Notes: generated by a model from the letters alone, not told the origin. A stretch of DNA of 64,000 nt from Aphelenchoides besseyi (GCA_024699855.1 JAMPIQ010000002.1:10478001-10542000), one strand, 5' to 3'; positions 51,663 to 64,000 are shown, counted from the first letter of the stretch. Numbers and translations: made by a program.

Positions 51663-52228
51663 CTATAGTCGTACGTTTTTCGACTTGTAAGCTTTCATCT
51701 CGTTTTCAATTTCGTTCAATGCCGCTAAGTGCAATTGGATAGTCGAGAATATGCGTTGTAAGTCGGCAGTTTTGAATTTGTAACGCAGATTCCAAATTAC
51801 GACGAGAAGGCTATCGCTCGATGGAAGTGCTGGAGAGTTGAAAAAAAAGAGTTTCTTTTGCGAGACACTTCTGTTTCCGCTGTTTTTCGGTCGTCGTTTA
51901 AAATTTAACCAGTCGAATGGAAATGTCAATTCTTCGGGTTTTTTTCGGTAAACAGTTTGCGCGACTTTCCTTAACAGATCGCTTCTTGTTCGAAGTGAAG
52001 GCTTCAGAAGTGGTGGTCAGTCATTTTCGATTGTATTTGATGTGTTCTTCTGGGACATGGTGATTCATTAGCAGCAATTTGTGAAGGACTGTTTGATGTT
52101 CGATCAGTGACTTCTCGCTCACAAAATTCTTCGGCAAACATGAGTCTTGAAACGTCACACAACGGCAATTTCCGAATGCTCGACAGAGTAACTCTCTTAC
52201 CAAAAGTTTGTAGTTGCGTACGGGTCAA
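51663..52228 (-). CDS. Unrecognised coding-like exons
   Basis: The minus strand shows an open block from 51995 to 51663 with good protein texture: LRTRSDLLRKVAQTVYRKKP, EELTFPFDWLNFKRRPKNSG, SLLVVIWNLRYKFKTADLQR, IFSTIQLHLAALNEIENEMK, stop at 51663. Just upstream (52228-52020) two frames are open, one with VRELLCRAFGNCRCVTFQDS and EKSLIEHQTVLHKLLLMNHH. A phase-true join between them is not obvious, so exon limits are uncertain. No family is recognised. It may be the 3' end of a small gene or a decayed copy. Confidence 0.35.
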
Positions 52229-53855
52229 TAGAAAAAAGTGCAGTTAAACTATGTGACCTAGGCAACAACAATTTTCTCCGAGCGCCTGACACTAAATAAA
52301 AGTTCAATTCAAAAGTGTTGGAATGTCCGTTTCTGAACATCATTTGGTCATTGTCGTACGACTTGAATTGATAGGCAACTACAGAATAGTTTGATTTCTC
52401 AGGATATTTGTGGTAGACGTGTATTCGTTAACATCTGAGTAATTTCCTTCACTTCTCGACCCACCTCAAATGTTCATGTATGCCATTTAATCGATTGTTT
52501 TTCAAAAGTGCGGCGCCAATTTTTGTGGTTTTGAAGAAATAAACGAAAAGACGACGTTTGTGAGTTGCTGTGTCTCCTGTGGTTTTTTGGTGCTACGGTT
52601 TCCACGGTGCGTATCGCCCGTCAATGATAATCCGTCATTCGGTTATTAGATGGAAGTGTAGAGAGAAGCACTTATTTGCATGTCGAACAAATTGCAGACG
52701 ATTGACAAAAAGAAATCAATTCGATCGTTGTGTTCGAATAAATTAGTCGACTAACTGTTGACTACTCAATTGAGCATAAGACATTGCACTGAGCTTTTTG
52801 TTCGTAACGTTTGATCTGAAAAAATTGTCTCGTTTATGTTCATCTTCTCGTTTTTAAGTTTGTGTTGAAGCACGAGTTGATTTACAGGCAGCAAGCGTTT
52901 TTGATCTCGACTTTATTTTGTTTTGAGAACAAAACCAGTTATTGCGATCGAGACACGAAAATGAGCATCAGATTAAAAGCACACGTTTGTTGTCTGCCAA
53001 CTATTGTTTTGATTGTGTCACTTCGTGGGTTTTGTTTTGACAACGCGGTTTTCTTTAACATTCTCACATCTGATTCAACTGTTACGTTCCAAACGGAAAA
53101 CACACGTTTGGACGGACAGCTAAGTTGTGTTGCCAATGAAAATTGAATGCCTTAAAATTCCCAGCAGTTTAAATTGGAGTATTAGGAAACGAAGAACTTC
53201 CGCTTTCGGTTGATTTCAACAGACGTCATCTCGGTGTAAGTGCATGTCTGACAGTATGGCTTTCGAGCTTTAACATCCTAAGCTTTCGCTCTTAAACTGT
53301 TAGTTTTTTGTTCGATCATGACACTCATTCGACTAGACCGGTGCAAATGTTTGGGCAGGAATAGGCACTAATGCTAGAAAACAAACCATTTTTGAAGACA
53401 ATCACTAAGCGAGATTGTCAAATAAACGAGAGGATTCGACACTAACTAGTGAAACAAAGTTGGAGAACTAAAGCTTAGTAGTTGTTGTTTTGTGTACGTT
53501 TGTTTGATTGTAGCTCGTTCGTTTCGTGAAAAATATGCGTCATAGCCTTCAGTTTGCTTACAGTTTTTAGAGCATTTCATAAAAATTTTACTGTTGTTTC
53601 TTATCTTTTGCGTGCTTTGTATGTAAATCACGTGACAAGTTCGATGGCTCGTAAAATTTAGACGTGGGCGAATGAGCAACATGTTCAACAAAATTTCAGG
53701 TTACTTACTCATCGGGGCTAACGGCAAAAAAGATCGTGTAGTGCATACGGCACATCGCACTTTCTTTTTGACGTTACAACTGACCACGTCGTGTCCATCT
53801 CTCGATCGATCGTAGTGGCGGTAGACATTGGACGAGGTCGTGCTTCAGCGTGGTG
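52229..53855. other. Intergenic stretch upstream of bre-3
   Basis: No supported gene. The part next to 53856 should hold the promoter and any 5' untranslated exons of the mannosyltransferase gene. Confidence 0.4.
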
Positions 53856-55541
53856 ATGTTTACAATCCCAATCACTGCTGAATTGAAGTACGCCGTCCAT
53901 GTCGTGATTTTTATCTCCTGGATTGTCGGTTTCGAGTTCTTTTGCAATTCGTTCGCCTTCACCGACACCGCCATCGACACTACGAGCGTCTTTGATCCAG
54001 TCGAAAGGTAAGCTGGCAATTGCATTACTTATTGATATTTGAATCTTGAAGATATGGGACAACAATTACGTTGGTCTTGTACTTGTTACGTCTGTTCTCT
54101 CTGCTCGTATTGCCACAATGCATTTGCAACGCTCTCGGATTGTTGCTTTTTAATGGATTCAAGGAAACGGTCGAATTGAAAAACGCTCCAATATTTTCGC
54201 CTTTTGTTTGTTTTCGAGTGGTGACACGCGGTGATTATCCGGCATTGATCAAAGTTCGTACATTTGATGCAAACGATTTTGAATAATATTTTAGGAAAAC
54301 CTAAGGAAAAACCGTCAAACGTGCTACGAAGCTGGAATTGAAAACTTTATGTTCGAGGTCGTAACGGATAAACAACTTGATTTGGAATTAGATGCTCGAG
54401 TACGTGAAATCGTAGTTCCAACCACATATCGGTAATTTGTTCGAAAGTTTGAATATTTTTTTTGTTTTAGAACCAAAACTGGTGCTAAATTCAAAGCTCG
54501 AGCTTTACAATTTTGTTTGGAAGATCGAGTCAGTGAAGTTCGTGATGAGGATTGGGTCGTGCACTTGGATGAAGAAACATTGTTGACTACGAATTCAGTG
54601 AGTTGTATCATTCTGTATAACAAATGATTGCGTTAAGGTCCGCGGAATTCTTAACTTCTGTGCCGATGGAAAACATCAGTTTGGTCAAGGAGTCATTACT
54701 TATGCTCATGGGCATATTCTCAACTGGCTAACCACATTGTCTGATTCATTTCGGTTTGTTTCGCATACATTTAAGACCCTTAATTGGACTTTAGGGTCGC
54801 GGATGATATGGGAAAACTTCACTATCAATTAAGCATTTTCCATAAACCACTTTTTGCTTGGAAAGGTTCTTTTGTTGTCACGAAAGTGGAAGCCGAACGA
54901 AAAGTTAATTGGGATCATGGACTGGAAGGATCACTGGCTGAAGATTGTTTCTTTAGTATGATCGCATTTCGTGATGGTTATTCTTTTGATTTCATTGATG
55001 GTTTGTTTCTTTTATCACCGTCTTATTATGAGAAATGTTTAGGTGAAATGCACGAGAAAAGTCCTTTTACAATTTGGGATTTTCTACAACAACGAAAACG
55101 TTGGCTTCAAGGCATCTTTCTGACCGTTCACTCGAAAGCTATTCCAATGCGCTACAAGTTATTTCTCGGTCTTTCTCTTTATGCATGGATTACGATGCCA
55201 TTTACTTCACTTCAAGTCGTCTTGTGTGCAATTGCTCCACTGCCCAAATATCCACTGATCGACATTTTGGTGGCTTTCATTGCTGCCGTCAATATATATA
55301 TGTATTTGTATGGGACGGTCAAATCACTATGGTTTCAGTGCAGGTAACTTAATAGGTATACAACTATAGAAAACAATTGTTTAGACAAAATGTATGGCGC
55401 TTAGTTTTCTACGTAATTGGTGCTTTACTATGTGTACCCTTTAACATCGCTATTGAGAATGTTGCTGTTTTACTCGGTATCTTTGGTCGAAAAGACGAGT
55501 TCTACATCGTAAAAAAAGATTTAACGATAATCGATGTGTAA
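53856..55541 (+). CDS. bre-3: BRE-3/Egghead beta-1,4-mannosyltransferase (GT2)
   Basis: ATG 53856 starts MFTIPITAELKYAVHVVIFI, two N-terminal membrane segments (second YLLRLFSLLVLPQCICNALG), then VVTRGDYPALIKENLRKNRQ. The catalytic region has REIVVPTTYRTKTGAKFKAR, WVVHLDEETLLTTNSVRGIL (DxD-like DEE), VADDMGKLHYQLSIFHKPLF, GSLAEDCFFSMIAFRDGYSF and FLQQRKRWLQGI, the QxxRW motif of processive GT2 enzymes. C-terminal membrane helices follow and it stops at 55541. One intron (about 55000-55042) interrupts IDG|EMHEKSPF exactly where the family continues. Egghead/BRE-3 adds mannose to glucosylceramide to build arthro-series glycolipids in the Golgi; in C. elegans these lipids are receptors for Cry5B crystal protein. 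About 450 residues. Confidence 0.95.
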
Positions 55542-56298
55542 TTGACAGTCCATCTAACTATCACTCACTATTCCTCACTCAACACTTGTACTTCGTATTG
55601 ACTTCACATGCGGCTACTTAGTTTTAATTAATTTAACATCTTTATTTATGTTTTCATCTCTGGGCAATTTTCGCATAAGCTCATTAGTTGTTTTTTAAAT
55701 TGCTCATCTTTCTATGCGCCATCATAAGTCACCTCAATTGATGCAATAAATTAGGTGAATTATTCGACAGTTTCCGGTGATTCAATGTTGGCTGACTCGA
55801 TAGAGTCTGCGTATTTAAATCGAAATGTGCCCATCTTTTTGCTATCTGTGGTCTCATGCTACGCGTTCTTAATGGCTCCAAAACATGTCAAACGAACTGT
55901 TGTTGAAGTTTTCCAATATCTCCTATATACTTAATCATTGTTTGCATTTTGCAAGACGCTCTTCGAAGATCAATTGCTAGGTAATTGCTCAGTAATGTCA
56001 TTCGACGCTCAGTCTCTTCTTGTTTTCCATATCGTTGGCAAATAATTGAGAATTTGACTAATGGATTTCTCGTTTGTCTTTCAATAGGTGCGGTATGTAG
56101 CAGTGCCACCGTTAATACTGTTTCTTCTTCCTAAACTCCTGTTTTTTTAATAAACACTCAACGAAGACTTCGTCACGATTGCAAGTATCAACAGGAGTAT
56201 TGCGTTTGTTTTATTATCGTAAAACTTTAACAAGCACACGTTCCAATACCCTTGCGATTGAAAGCCACGAGATCGTTAAATAAGTGACCAAATATAAA
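55542..56298. other. Convergent intergenic stretch
   Basis: Sequence between the 3' ends of bre-3 and par-3. No gene is seen; AT-rich with likely polyadenylation regions for both strands. Confidence 0.4.
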
Positions 56299-59200
56299 TT
56301 ATACATCATCATAGAAAACGGAAGTCGGTTTGTTGCTTCGACGTCGTCGTGATTTTCGAAGCGCATTGGAGAGAGCAGCAGTAACCGAATTGTCAGAGTT
56401 TTTACGAGAATGTTGCATAATAGTTGGATAGTCGCGATATAAACAAAAAGTAAAATCATTAGACGTTGAGCAGTTTTCATTGAAGCTTGCAGATGGACGA
56501 GCACGAAGCACGTTGTAGTGCAATAGTTCATTGTCCGAGAAATTTTGTTTTTGAACGTTACAATCGTTCAACGGTCGTATCGAGCGATTGAGCAATGCGC
56601 GATGGACGGGATAGTGAGTTTGCGACGTTTGCCATTTGATTGAATTCGTAGTTCGGGGCGGCACTGCCGGTGCCTTGAGAACACCAGTTTGCTTCATTGG
56701 TAATGGCGGCGGTGGCATAATTGGGATAGATCGGCGTGTACATGGGAACGATGGCACGATATGGGAACGCTGAAGCATGTCGCTGCTCGACACGAGTACC
56801 GGCGGGTAATTGTGGACCGGTGTTGTAATATGTTGGCATTGTTCCGTTATTATTTGGCGGGATATCGTAGGCAAATGGTCGTGAAGTTCCGGTAAACCAT
56901 TGGTTGAATGTATTGTAGTAGTCAACATTGGAGGTTGGGAAACAGTACGGTGGTGGCGAGGCGGTGGTGTGGGTCGCCGTTGAGATTCGATAAGGTGGTC
57001 CGGAGACCAAATTTGTTCCTTGAAATCTAAACGAGAATTTCCTAATATCTATTAGTGTCGAATACCGATGGCTATTGGATCGTTGATGGAAACTGTCTGC
57101 ACTGCTTGGGTCCGGATATCGTCCCCAATTATAAGATCCTGTCGGATTCGATCCAGTTTCTCGCTAAAAACGATTATTAGAAGCAAAATAACGTGCAATA
57201 ATCGGGACAATATGGTTAAACTCTATGACAAAAACAAACGGGTAATCGTCTTATTCAAACTCAACACTGTGCAATGTGGAAAGTGCGCTATTCGATTAAA
57301 CGGTGCAGTTTTTTTGCATTTGGTCAATAAGTTGGAGAATAAGAAGTTTTTTGGTTACCTGATATCCGTCATGTGCAGATCCAAATCGACGATGTTGCAT
57401 AGTATAAGTTGAGCGATTAGGCGATGCTGTGGTTTTATGTGATTGAGAGACTGAGGGTCTATAACGGGGACATTGAGGACGATAAAAACGAGAGGAGTAA
57501 GAAGATAAAAGCAACAGATGATTGGCAAAAGCAGTAATACGCTAAAACACTTGAAACTTACAAATCAGGACTTGGCTGTTCATCTTGAATATTCGTCGTT
57601 TGAGCGGAAGGTTCCGATCGCTGAAAGAACTTTAAAACTGATCTGAAAAGAAACTTATAAGATTAATTCATGAAGTCTTACTCACGTTCCAACACTACGA
57701 CGTTTTTTGCGTGATAAATCTCGTGGCGATGTCGTTGATGGCGACATGTTCGCTAAAATTTCTCCATTCTCTTGACTTCTACTGCTGTATCGAAGTTGTT
57801 GGTCGCTAAATTGGCTGTGACCACATTAACATTCTCGTCAATTACCTCTTGCGTGGTTCACCACTAATTGATCTTCGTTTCGTTTCAATTTGGTTTGCTG
57901 AAAAACGTGAATCGTAAGTTTGAATCGATTATGAATGAAACCAAATAAAAACATAAGAAGCAACCAATCGGGAACAAAAAGCTTATAACATACCGTAAGC
58001 TTCGCAGTTCTCTTTGTCAGCCGATGTCGAACTATCCGTGAATTGTTGTGCTGCTTTGCGTTTATCTGCTTTTTTTGTCGATCTTCGACCAAATAAGGAG
58101 CGTAATGAAAAACTGTTGTTTTTCTGATTCAGTTGAGGTTCGGGAGACGCAGCTTTCGTTTCGGGTTTCTTCACCATTACGGCCGATGCTTGACGTTGTA
58201 AAGCCGTGGCACGATATCGTCGATGTCCGATGCTTGGAGCTAAAGACGAAAACAAAATGCGAAAAAATTGCAAACAACAAAAAGAAAATTTGCAAGCTAA
58301 CTTAGCAGAATTAACAAAAGTCACAAACTGACGGACGAATTTAGCTTACACTTACCACTGACTTGACGTTGATGTGCAATTCGTCGAAAGTTCTCAAACT
58401 GCGTTGGATCAACACGCATTCCAGAGGGTCCCTTTTCACTGAACGAACGTCGGGTTGCTGATTCTCGATTGAATGGATCGTGTGGAACGGACACAATACT
58501 CGCTGTTTCTTCGGCACTTGGTGACGGTGGATTCGTTGAAGAGGTTGCAATTTGATCGACAGTGCGTTGTACGTTTTCAGTTGCAGAATCGGAATTCTGA
58601 TTTGAATCGCCATATGCTAAAGCTCTCTAATTACAAGTTCGTTGTTTAAGCATACATTTCTGAGCTTGTTGAATCCATTTGGTGAAGTCCGACCGCGACA
58701 TTTCGTTCGGCTCGTTACCGCCGATAGAACCGGTGCGGGAAATGAAGATCCTAGAAATTGATTATTTTCATTCAATCGGGAGTTTACCTGAAGCTCGTAC
58801 AAGATGGTGGCAATGCCTTGATATAACTATTAAAGGCGTGTGCAGCATCGGCGTTTCGGGTGAACCGTAGAAGACAAAGATTTTCAATACCCAACAAACG
58901 ATCACCGTCGCGCAGACGGCCGTCTTTGTAGGCTGCAGATCCTTGAAGTATCTGAAATATTATAAAAGTTAAGGTATGCAATTAAACAGTAAACGTACTC
59001 TATCAATATACACACCAGCGCTATGTCCAACTTTTTCGTGACCCGATAATTTGCCCTTCAGAACGATCCCGAGTCCGGCTGCTGCAAATTCATTTACTGG
59101 CACATGTAACTCCAGAATTCGATCGTTCGGATCGAGATCACGCAGTTCGATAGGCAAAGAAACACAAAGTTTGGTCACTTGGTCGGTTAGATCGTTCAAT

Positions 59201-60375
59201 TCGACAGGAGTTTCTGGTGTTCGAGAGATTTCAAATTCAACGGTTTCACCAACACGACAATTCCGCAGCAATTGAGTAACTTCGTGTTGTTGCAAATGTG
59301 TTAGATCGGTAGTTCCGATCTTGAAAATAATATTTTTTAGTACAACTCTCAACACTCACTTTCAACAGTCGATCTCCGGGCTTCAGCAAATCAGCACACG
59401 GACCGTCGGGATTAACGTGAGTGACCAAAAAAATGTTCACATTTTGAGAAGGTCGTGAAGCAAAACCAAATTGAAATCCTCCTTTTTCTTTGTTCACCGA
59501 AATCTTGTTCACATCGTGCACAACTGCCGTATTACCCTGTTGAACTTCGGCAACGATTGGTTTCGAACTGACTGGCCATTCGGCATCAGTTGTAGGCTTC
59601 GACGGAATTCGATAAAACAAAATTGAAGGCTCGGCTTCGTGACATAACTCGTGCAAATGAAGTTGAGCAGCATTAAGCGACATCTAAAATTCGTTGTTGA
59701 TCTTTAAAGTGCATAGCCGAGATTCTACCTGATAGACGGGACGATTGTTGATTTTGATAATACGATCACCCACTCGTAGCTGCTCGTCCAAAGCAATTCG
59801 ATTTCCAGCTTCAATTCGATAAATTTCAACGGCAGAAAGACGTTCGGGATTTCGCGTGTCGGGAACGGCTGTTACAGAAATACCCGTGGCAATACCCATT
59901 GTATCGCGATTCAGAACGATTCGTTGAGCGCGAACTCCCAAAGCAGCAACTTCTGGCGGAACTTCGTCCAATTCATCTTCCAGATTCTCGGAAAGACCGT
60001 GAAAGTATCCAGACTTATGAGCTCTATCACGTTTCAATCGCGCCAAACCTTCTGCTTCAGAGACCGAAGTTGGAAGTCTTTCATGACAACCTAAGAAATG
60101 ATATTTGAATGCGTCATATGCAACTTACTTTTTGCACGAAATCGAGAAGAATCGTCGAATTCGATGCGCCGTCGCTGTTTAGGAGAATTGCGTGGATACT
60201 GAAAACCAATTTAATCAAGTAGACGAATTTCACTTACTTCAATTACTTGACGCTGTGCAAATGCAAATTGTCCACTGGGCTGATGCTCGCGACCGGAGAA
60301 CATTTGAGGAGTGTGATTCGAGGGCTCGCCGCGATATCCGTTCGTTGACGGAATATCGTCGGGGATTGAAAGAAC
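56299..60375 (-). CDS. par-3: PAR-3/Bazooka polarity scaffold (three PDZ domains)
   Basis: The first secure exon starts at 60375 (VLSIPDDIPSTNGYRGE). PDZ1 lies about 59950-59640 (RIVLNRDTMGIATGISV, DEQLRVGDRIIKINNRPVYQ), PDZ2 about 59480-59240 (NIFLVTHVNPDGPCADLLKP, GDRLLK, QLLRNCRVGETVEFEI) and PDZ3 about 59110-58750 (LHVPVNEFAAAGLGIVLKGK, GSAAYKDGRLRDGDRLLGIE). The atypical PKC-binding/phosphorylation region follows as FNRESATRRSFSEKGPSG (about 58480), then a disordered Ser/Pro/Tyr tail. PAR-3 with PAR-6 and aPKC sets anterior or apical polarity at the cortex. The N-terminal oligomerisation domain is not visible; possible 5' coding sequence lies between 60650 and 60480. The last exon is open in two frames; the main frame can be spliced (intron about 56556-56480) to end at 56299 or run on to stop at 56558. 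Confidence 0.9.
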
Positions 60376-60719
60376 CTGCAAAGCGAGTCGTTCGGCCAGT
60401 CAAATGCATACAACGTCTGTTTAGAAAGTGGAGACAAACGACGAGCATGAGCAATCGAACGGACGGGATTAATCATCGAAAACGCGTCTCTTCAACTCAT
60501 TCGTATCGTCTTCACACTTTTCGTATAACCGATTTTTGGATCCACAAACAAGAAACTGACCGTTACATAGTTGTCCGTCGACGATACGGTGGCCATAGGT
60601 TTCAAGACGTGCATTCCGAGGTGTGTTCTTACGAACTAAACATCGTGATGTGTTTTCTGAAAGAGTTTTGAACAAAAATTCGAATCGTCTCACACACGAC
60701 CGCAAATGCGCTCAAAAGC

Positions 60720-63162
60720 CAACACCCAAAATAACTAATGTAATTGAAATTCCGCAATCTCGTACGTTCTTCGTTCAACTCTACGGAAACACTCCAAAGA
60801 CAGCAATCTCCACGATTATCAAAACAAATGTCACGAACAAATTCCCACGTTTGGCGTTGAAACACACAAAACAAAACGACTTTTTGGAGATGAAAACAAA
60901 ATAAAAAACCAAATTTGCAATCGCTTAACTGTCGTCTTTTTCGCGTTGGTTTTCTGTTGTTGCTTGTACGCGACGACCACTTGCGTGCGTGTTTACCTGG
61001 GACCAAACCAAAAAGCCGCATACAACGCAAATAGACGCACCAAATTTACACGGCGAGCGAAAGGTGCACCATCGCAGAGGCTGCGCAGCCCACGACCACA
61101 GCGATCGCATTGATTACGTCTGATCGCAGTTTACACCCGGATCGTCATTTCAGAGATAAAGTAAACGCACGTGAGAACCAAAGAACACAGAAAGCGAATT
61201 TATCCCCCAAAAAAGCCCTCGATCTCAAATCGCTATTCCCTTCACAGGAGATTTCGCTTGTGAATTCTCGCAGTAAAAATTCCCCTCCACTTTCCATCTA
61301 TACGAGTTGCATTATTTTGATTTTGAATTGAAGTTTCGAGTTTCCGTTTTACATCACCGTAAAACTCACCTGCTTTTGGACAAACACGTTTCCTTCGGTC
61401 GAGTTTATTTAGCTGCACTCTCAACTGGGTGGTCAAAATCACAACTGCGGGTCCTTTTCTTTGATCTTTTAGCGCAGTTTCCATTTACTTAACGCGCTTT
61501 TCGAGTGTCCATTTCAAAGTTGCTGTTATTGTACCAATCGGCTGTGAAGTTTATTCAAGACATTCGTGCGACTAGGACTATCTTGTTGCTAATTTCTGAG
61601 TGACATCTGATTGAGCAGACTGTCAAAGTTGTTTACGGAAAATTGAATTGTTGAACTTGGAAATAATCGACTTTACGACCAACTGACAATCTCTTACAAT
61701 TCTACAGTCAACTATTCAAGGATGCCAACTAAAATAGCTTGAAACTTATCTTCGTTTTATCGTCTTATCTTAAGTTTACGAATACGTTGGCTCGCAAATT
61801 TTGAACTTGCTGAATGAGATGTCAATCAATTGTCTGAATAAGATTGTCCTGCATTGACGATAATTCGGAGAAAACATTCTGGAAACGACCATTTGGATAT
61901 TGAAGTCGAACGCGTGCAACTTTTTCGAGCAGCTCGCACTTGTTTAACCATTTACGGCGATTTACATTCCCGTCTATTCTTCGCTCACTTGCTCCACACA
62001 CGCGATCTCCCGACACACTACGAAATGTTCGATCATCTCGTTACTGCTGATGAGATGTGCGGTAATGAGGGGTGACGTAAAAAAGAATCCTAGTTCAACT
62101 CGAAGTTCTTGATCCCGTTTTTGCGCACATTTTGAAGGCGACAGGTTCGCAAAGTTCCAATTTCTCGCTCTTCTTCCGCCCCTTTTGCGTCCAACCCAAT
62201 TCGAATGTGTTTCCGTCAAACTTCTTTGTGCTGACGAACCTCCATGTTATTGAAAAGGAAGGAGGAAGAATTGCTTTCGAGAATTTGCCTGCATATATTC
62301 CTCCTCTTCACTTGTCTTTCAACGCCCAAATGTCGGTCAACTTTTGCTACGTTCCGCCATTTTCCTGCCGCTATCCAATCGACTCGATTTTGTGGTCAAA
62401 TCGCTCATTCCGGCATTCGGGGAACATTTATCGATTTTGTTGTAATCACATTTCAATCGACTCATCTTTTCAAACATGAGCTCACGTTTAGAAATATCGT
62501 TTTTCTTCTGTTCAACTCGTGAGTTGGGGAAGATAATCGGAAAATAGCAGAAGTTGAGGGCTAATGAAATCGTTAATACGCTTATTGGCATATTTCCTGC
62601 TCGTATTTGCCTCGGGAATAGAGCAAAAAGCGACGTTTGTTTGGGTGAGAAAAGAAACCGGAGGTCGTTTTTCGGCTCCGTTTTCTTTGTTCACGTGTGC
62701 ATCTTCCGAAAACCAAAACTTTTGTTGTGCGCGTACTTGAGCTCATTAATAGGTAACGAGCGTTCAGTGGTCCAATTCGTTTAATGGATTCGAAAGTTAC
62801 GTAACAAATCAGTTTCATTAAGTTTTGATTAAAATCGCTTCAGAACTTTTGGTCTGAACTAAGATATTCGGAAGATGGGGCGAACAGGACTGTTTTATGG
62901 GAATGTGTTTCTCTTTTAATTAGACCAATGTCGAGTGTAACTGGGTCCTTAAATGGCAGTCGGAAGCCCTTTTCTCTCGATGCTTCTCATTTCTATTGCT
63001 CAGCGGTTTTTTCTCGGTTGGCACAAAATTTGTTTTCACTTACAATTAAGAAACAAATCGAATTGCTTATACGAACATAACCATATTCTTTGTTGAATTC
63101 GTGTGTTTTCAGGCCCGTGTGATCGGTCTTCGGCACGGCTCCATATTGGAGCTGGTCAGCTT
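60720..63162. other. Gene-poor region between par-3 and TPST
   Basis: About 2.4 kb with no supported gene on either strand. Promoters of the two divergent flanking genes should be here. Small open frames overlap on both strands and show no family motif. Confidence 0.4.
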
Positions 63163-64000
63163 ATGCAGCTGCTGGGATTGAATCGCTCGATGAGTTATCG
63201 TTTACGTTACTATTTTTTTGGTGTTCTCACCGCGTCGACTTTCTTTCTGTTTGTTCGATTGTACGACGATTCAGTTGGAGAATTGAATGAAAATCCAATT
63301 TTGAATTCTGAACAACCGATCATCTCCTCAGATGGACGAATCAACTCATCGTCGCCACTTATCTTCATCGGTGGTATTCCGCGTTCGGGAACAACACTGA
63401 TGCGTGCAATGCTTGATGCCCATCCGGATGTAAGATGGTGAGTTTGAATGGAATGAACGAGCAGACTGATCAATAGAACAATCAATTTACTCAGAATTTT
63501 CAGTGGCGAAGAAACCCGAGTTATTCCGCGGATATTGGGATTGCGAGGTGCGTGGAAGAAAAGTGAACGTGAGTGGAAACGTCTACAAGAAGCGGGAGTT
63601 ACGAACGAAGTCATCAACTCGGCTATAGCGTCTTTTATTATTCAGGTTTGTTTGTCTACTCAATAAACAATCTTTCTATTCGTTTTTAGGTCATCGCTGG
63701 ACATGGAGCCGCTGCTAAGCGTTACTGCAACAAAGATCCTTTTACACTGAAATCCACCACTTATATCATGGAGTTGTTTCCGAATGCCAAGTCAATTTTC
63801 ATGGTGAGAGATGGACGAGCTACGGTACATTCGATCATATCACGAAAAGTTACGATTACGGGCTACGATCTGAACGATTTTCGTCAATGCCTTTCTAAAT
63901 GGAATGCAGGAATCGGGATCATGTACGAGCAATGCAAAGCGGTAAAAACTAAGATGATGGTATTTTATTTAATTAAGAATTAGGTCGGAAGTGAACGATG
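63163..64000 (+). CDS. tpst-1: Tyrosylprotein sulfotransferase, 5' part (cut by window edge)
   Basis: A TTTCAG acceptor at about 63112 precedes in-frame ATGs at 63163 and 63190; [20 protein letters not shown] is a type II signal anchor. The catalytic domain starts [20 protein letters not shown] (5'-PAPS phosphosulfate loop) and [18 protein letters not shown], where the Glu of GEE is the catalytic base in TPSTs. Next come [39 protein letters not shown] and [20 protein letters not shown] (3'-phosphate-binding RDGR...S). All follow TPST order and spacing across three introns. The enzyme sulfates tyrosines of secreted and membrane proteins in the trans-Golgi; in C. elegans it is needed for cuticle collagen. 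About the last third of the protein lies beyond 64000. Confidence 0.95.

Noticed and set aside
60192..60671. 159-codon plus-strand frame
   Set aside because: Antisense to the par-3 N-terminal exons, whose spliced minus-strand frame leads into PDZ1; no family match on the plus strand.

Overview
The window looks like nuclear DNA of a nematode. Introns are mostly about 40-65 bp with pyrimidine-rich TTTCAG/TTTTAG acceptors. There is an HNF4-derived, nematode-style nuclear receptor, and other genes are close to the worm proteins Musashi, SYD-2/liprin-alpha, PAR-3, BRE-3, ALX-1 and an UNC-71-like ADAM. Base composition is moderately AT-rich and genes are compact but separated by several gene-poor stretches of 2-4 kb. 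The clade cannot be fixed from this window; a non-Caenorhabditis, possibly enoplean, species is a guess. No tRNA, rRNA, CRISPR, bacterial operon or intact transposon was seen.

Layout, left to right. 0.6-2.2 kb (+): Musashi RNA-binding protein. 2.3-2.9 kb (-): an unrecognised coding-like segment. 4.0-8.4 kb (-): a membrane ADAM whose zinc motif has lost its catalytic Glu. 11.6-13.0 kb (-): a disordered, basic, MADF-like gene or pseudogene. 13.6-14.5 kb (-): a single-LIM muscle protein with two tandem copies of its last exon. 16.7-17.9 kb (+): mitochondrial citrate carrier. 18.4-21.6 kb (+): ALIX. 22.3-23.0 kb (+): NAA80-like acetyltransferase. 23.2-30.2 kb: two SLC36-like amino-acid transporters in opposite orientation flank FRG1 (-) and METTL25B-like (-). 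31.1-33.1 kb (-): nuclear receptor. 37.1-41.1 kb (-): liprin-alpha. 42-44.4 kb: a small basic ORF, a 54-residue acidic protein gene (+) and a neuferricin (-). 45.4-46.9 kb (+): ELF-type ETS factor. 47.0-48.1 kb (-): helical repeat protein. 48.3-49.1 kb (-): MATH-domain protein. 51.7-52.2 kb (-): unrecognised coding-like exons. 53.9-55.5 kb (+): BRE-3/Egghead mannosyltransferase. 56.3-60.4 kb (-): PAR-3. 63.2 kb to the right edge (+): tyrosylprotein sulfotransferase, cut by the window.

Most of these are conserved housekeeping or developmental genes and the neighbourhood does not form a single pathway. Several act in polarity, synapse or secretory biology (PAR-3, liprin, ADAM, ALIX, BRE-3, TPST), but nothing in the sequence shows they are co-regulated. 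The points most worth a second look are the duplicated LIM exon, the pseudo-protease ADAM, the inverted SLC36 pair around two unrelated genes, the two-frame PAR-3 tail, the liprin C-terminus without its usual PDZ ligand, the 54-residue acidic gene, and three minus-strand coding-like loci that match no family I can name.
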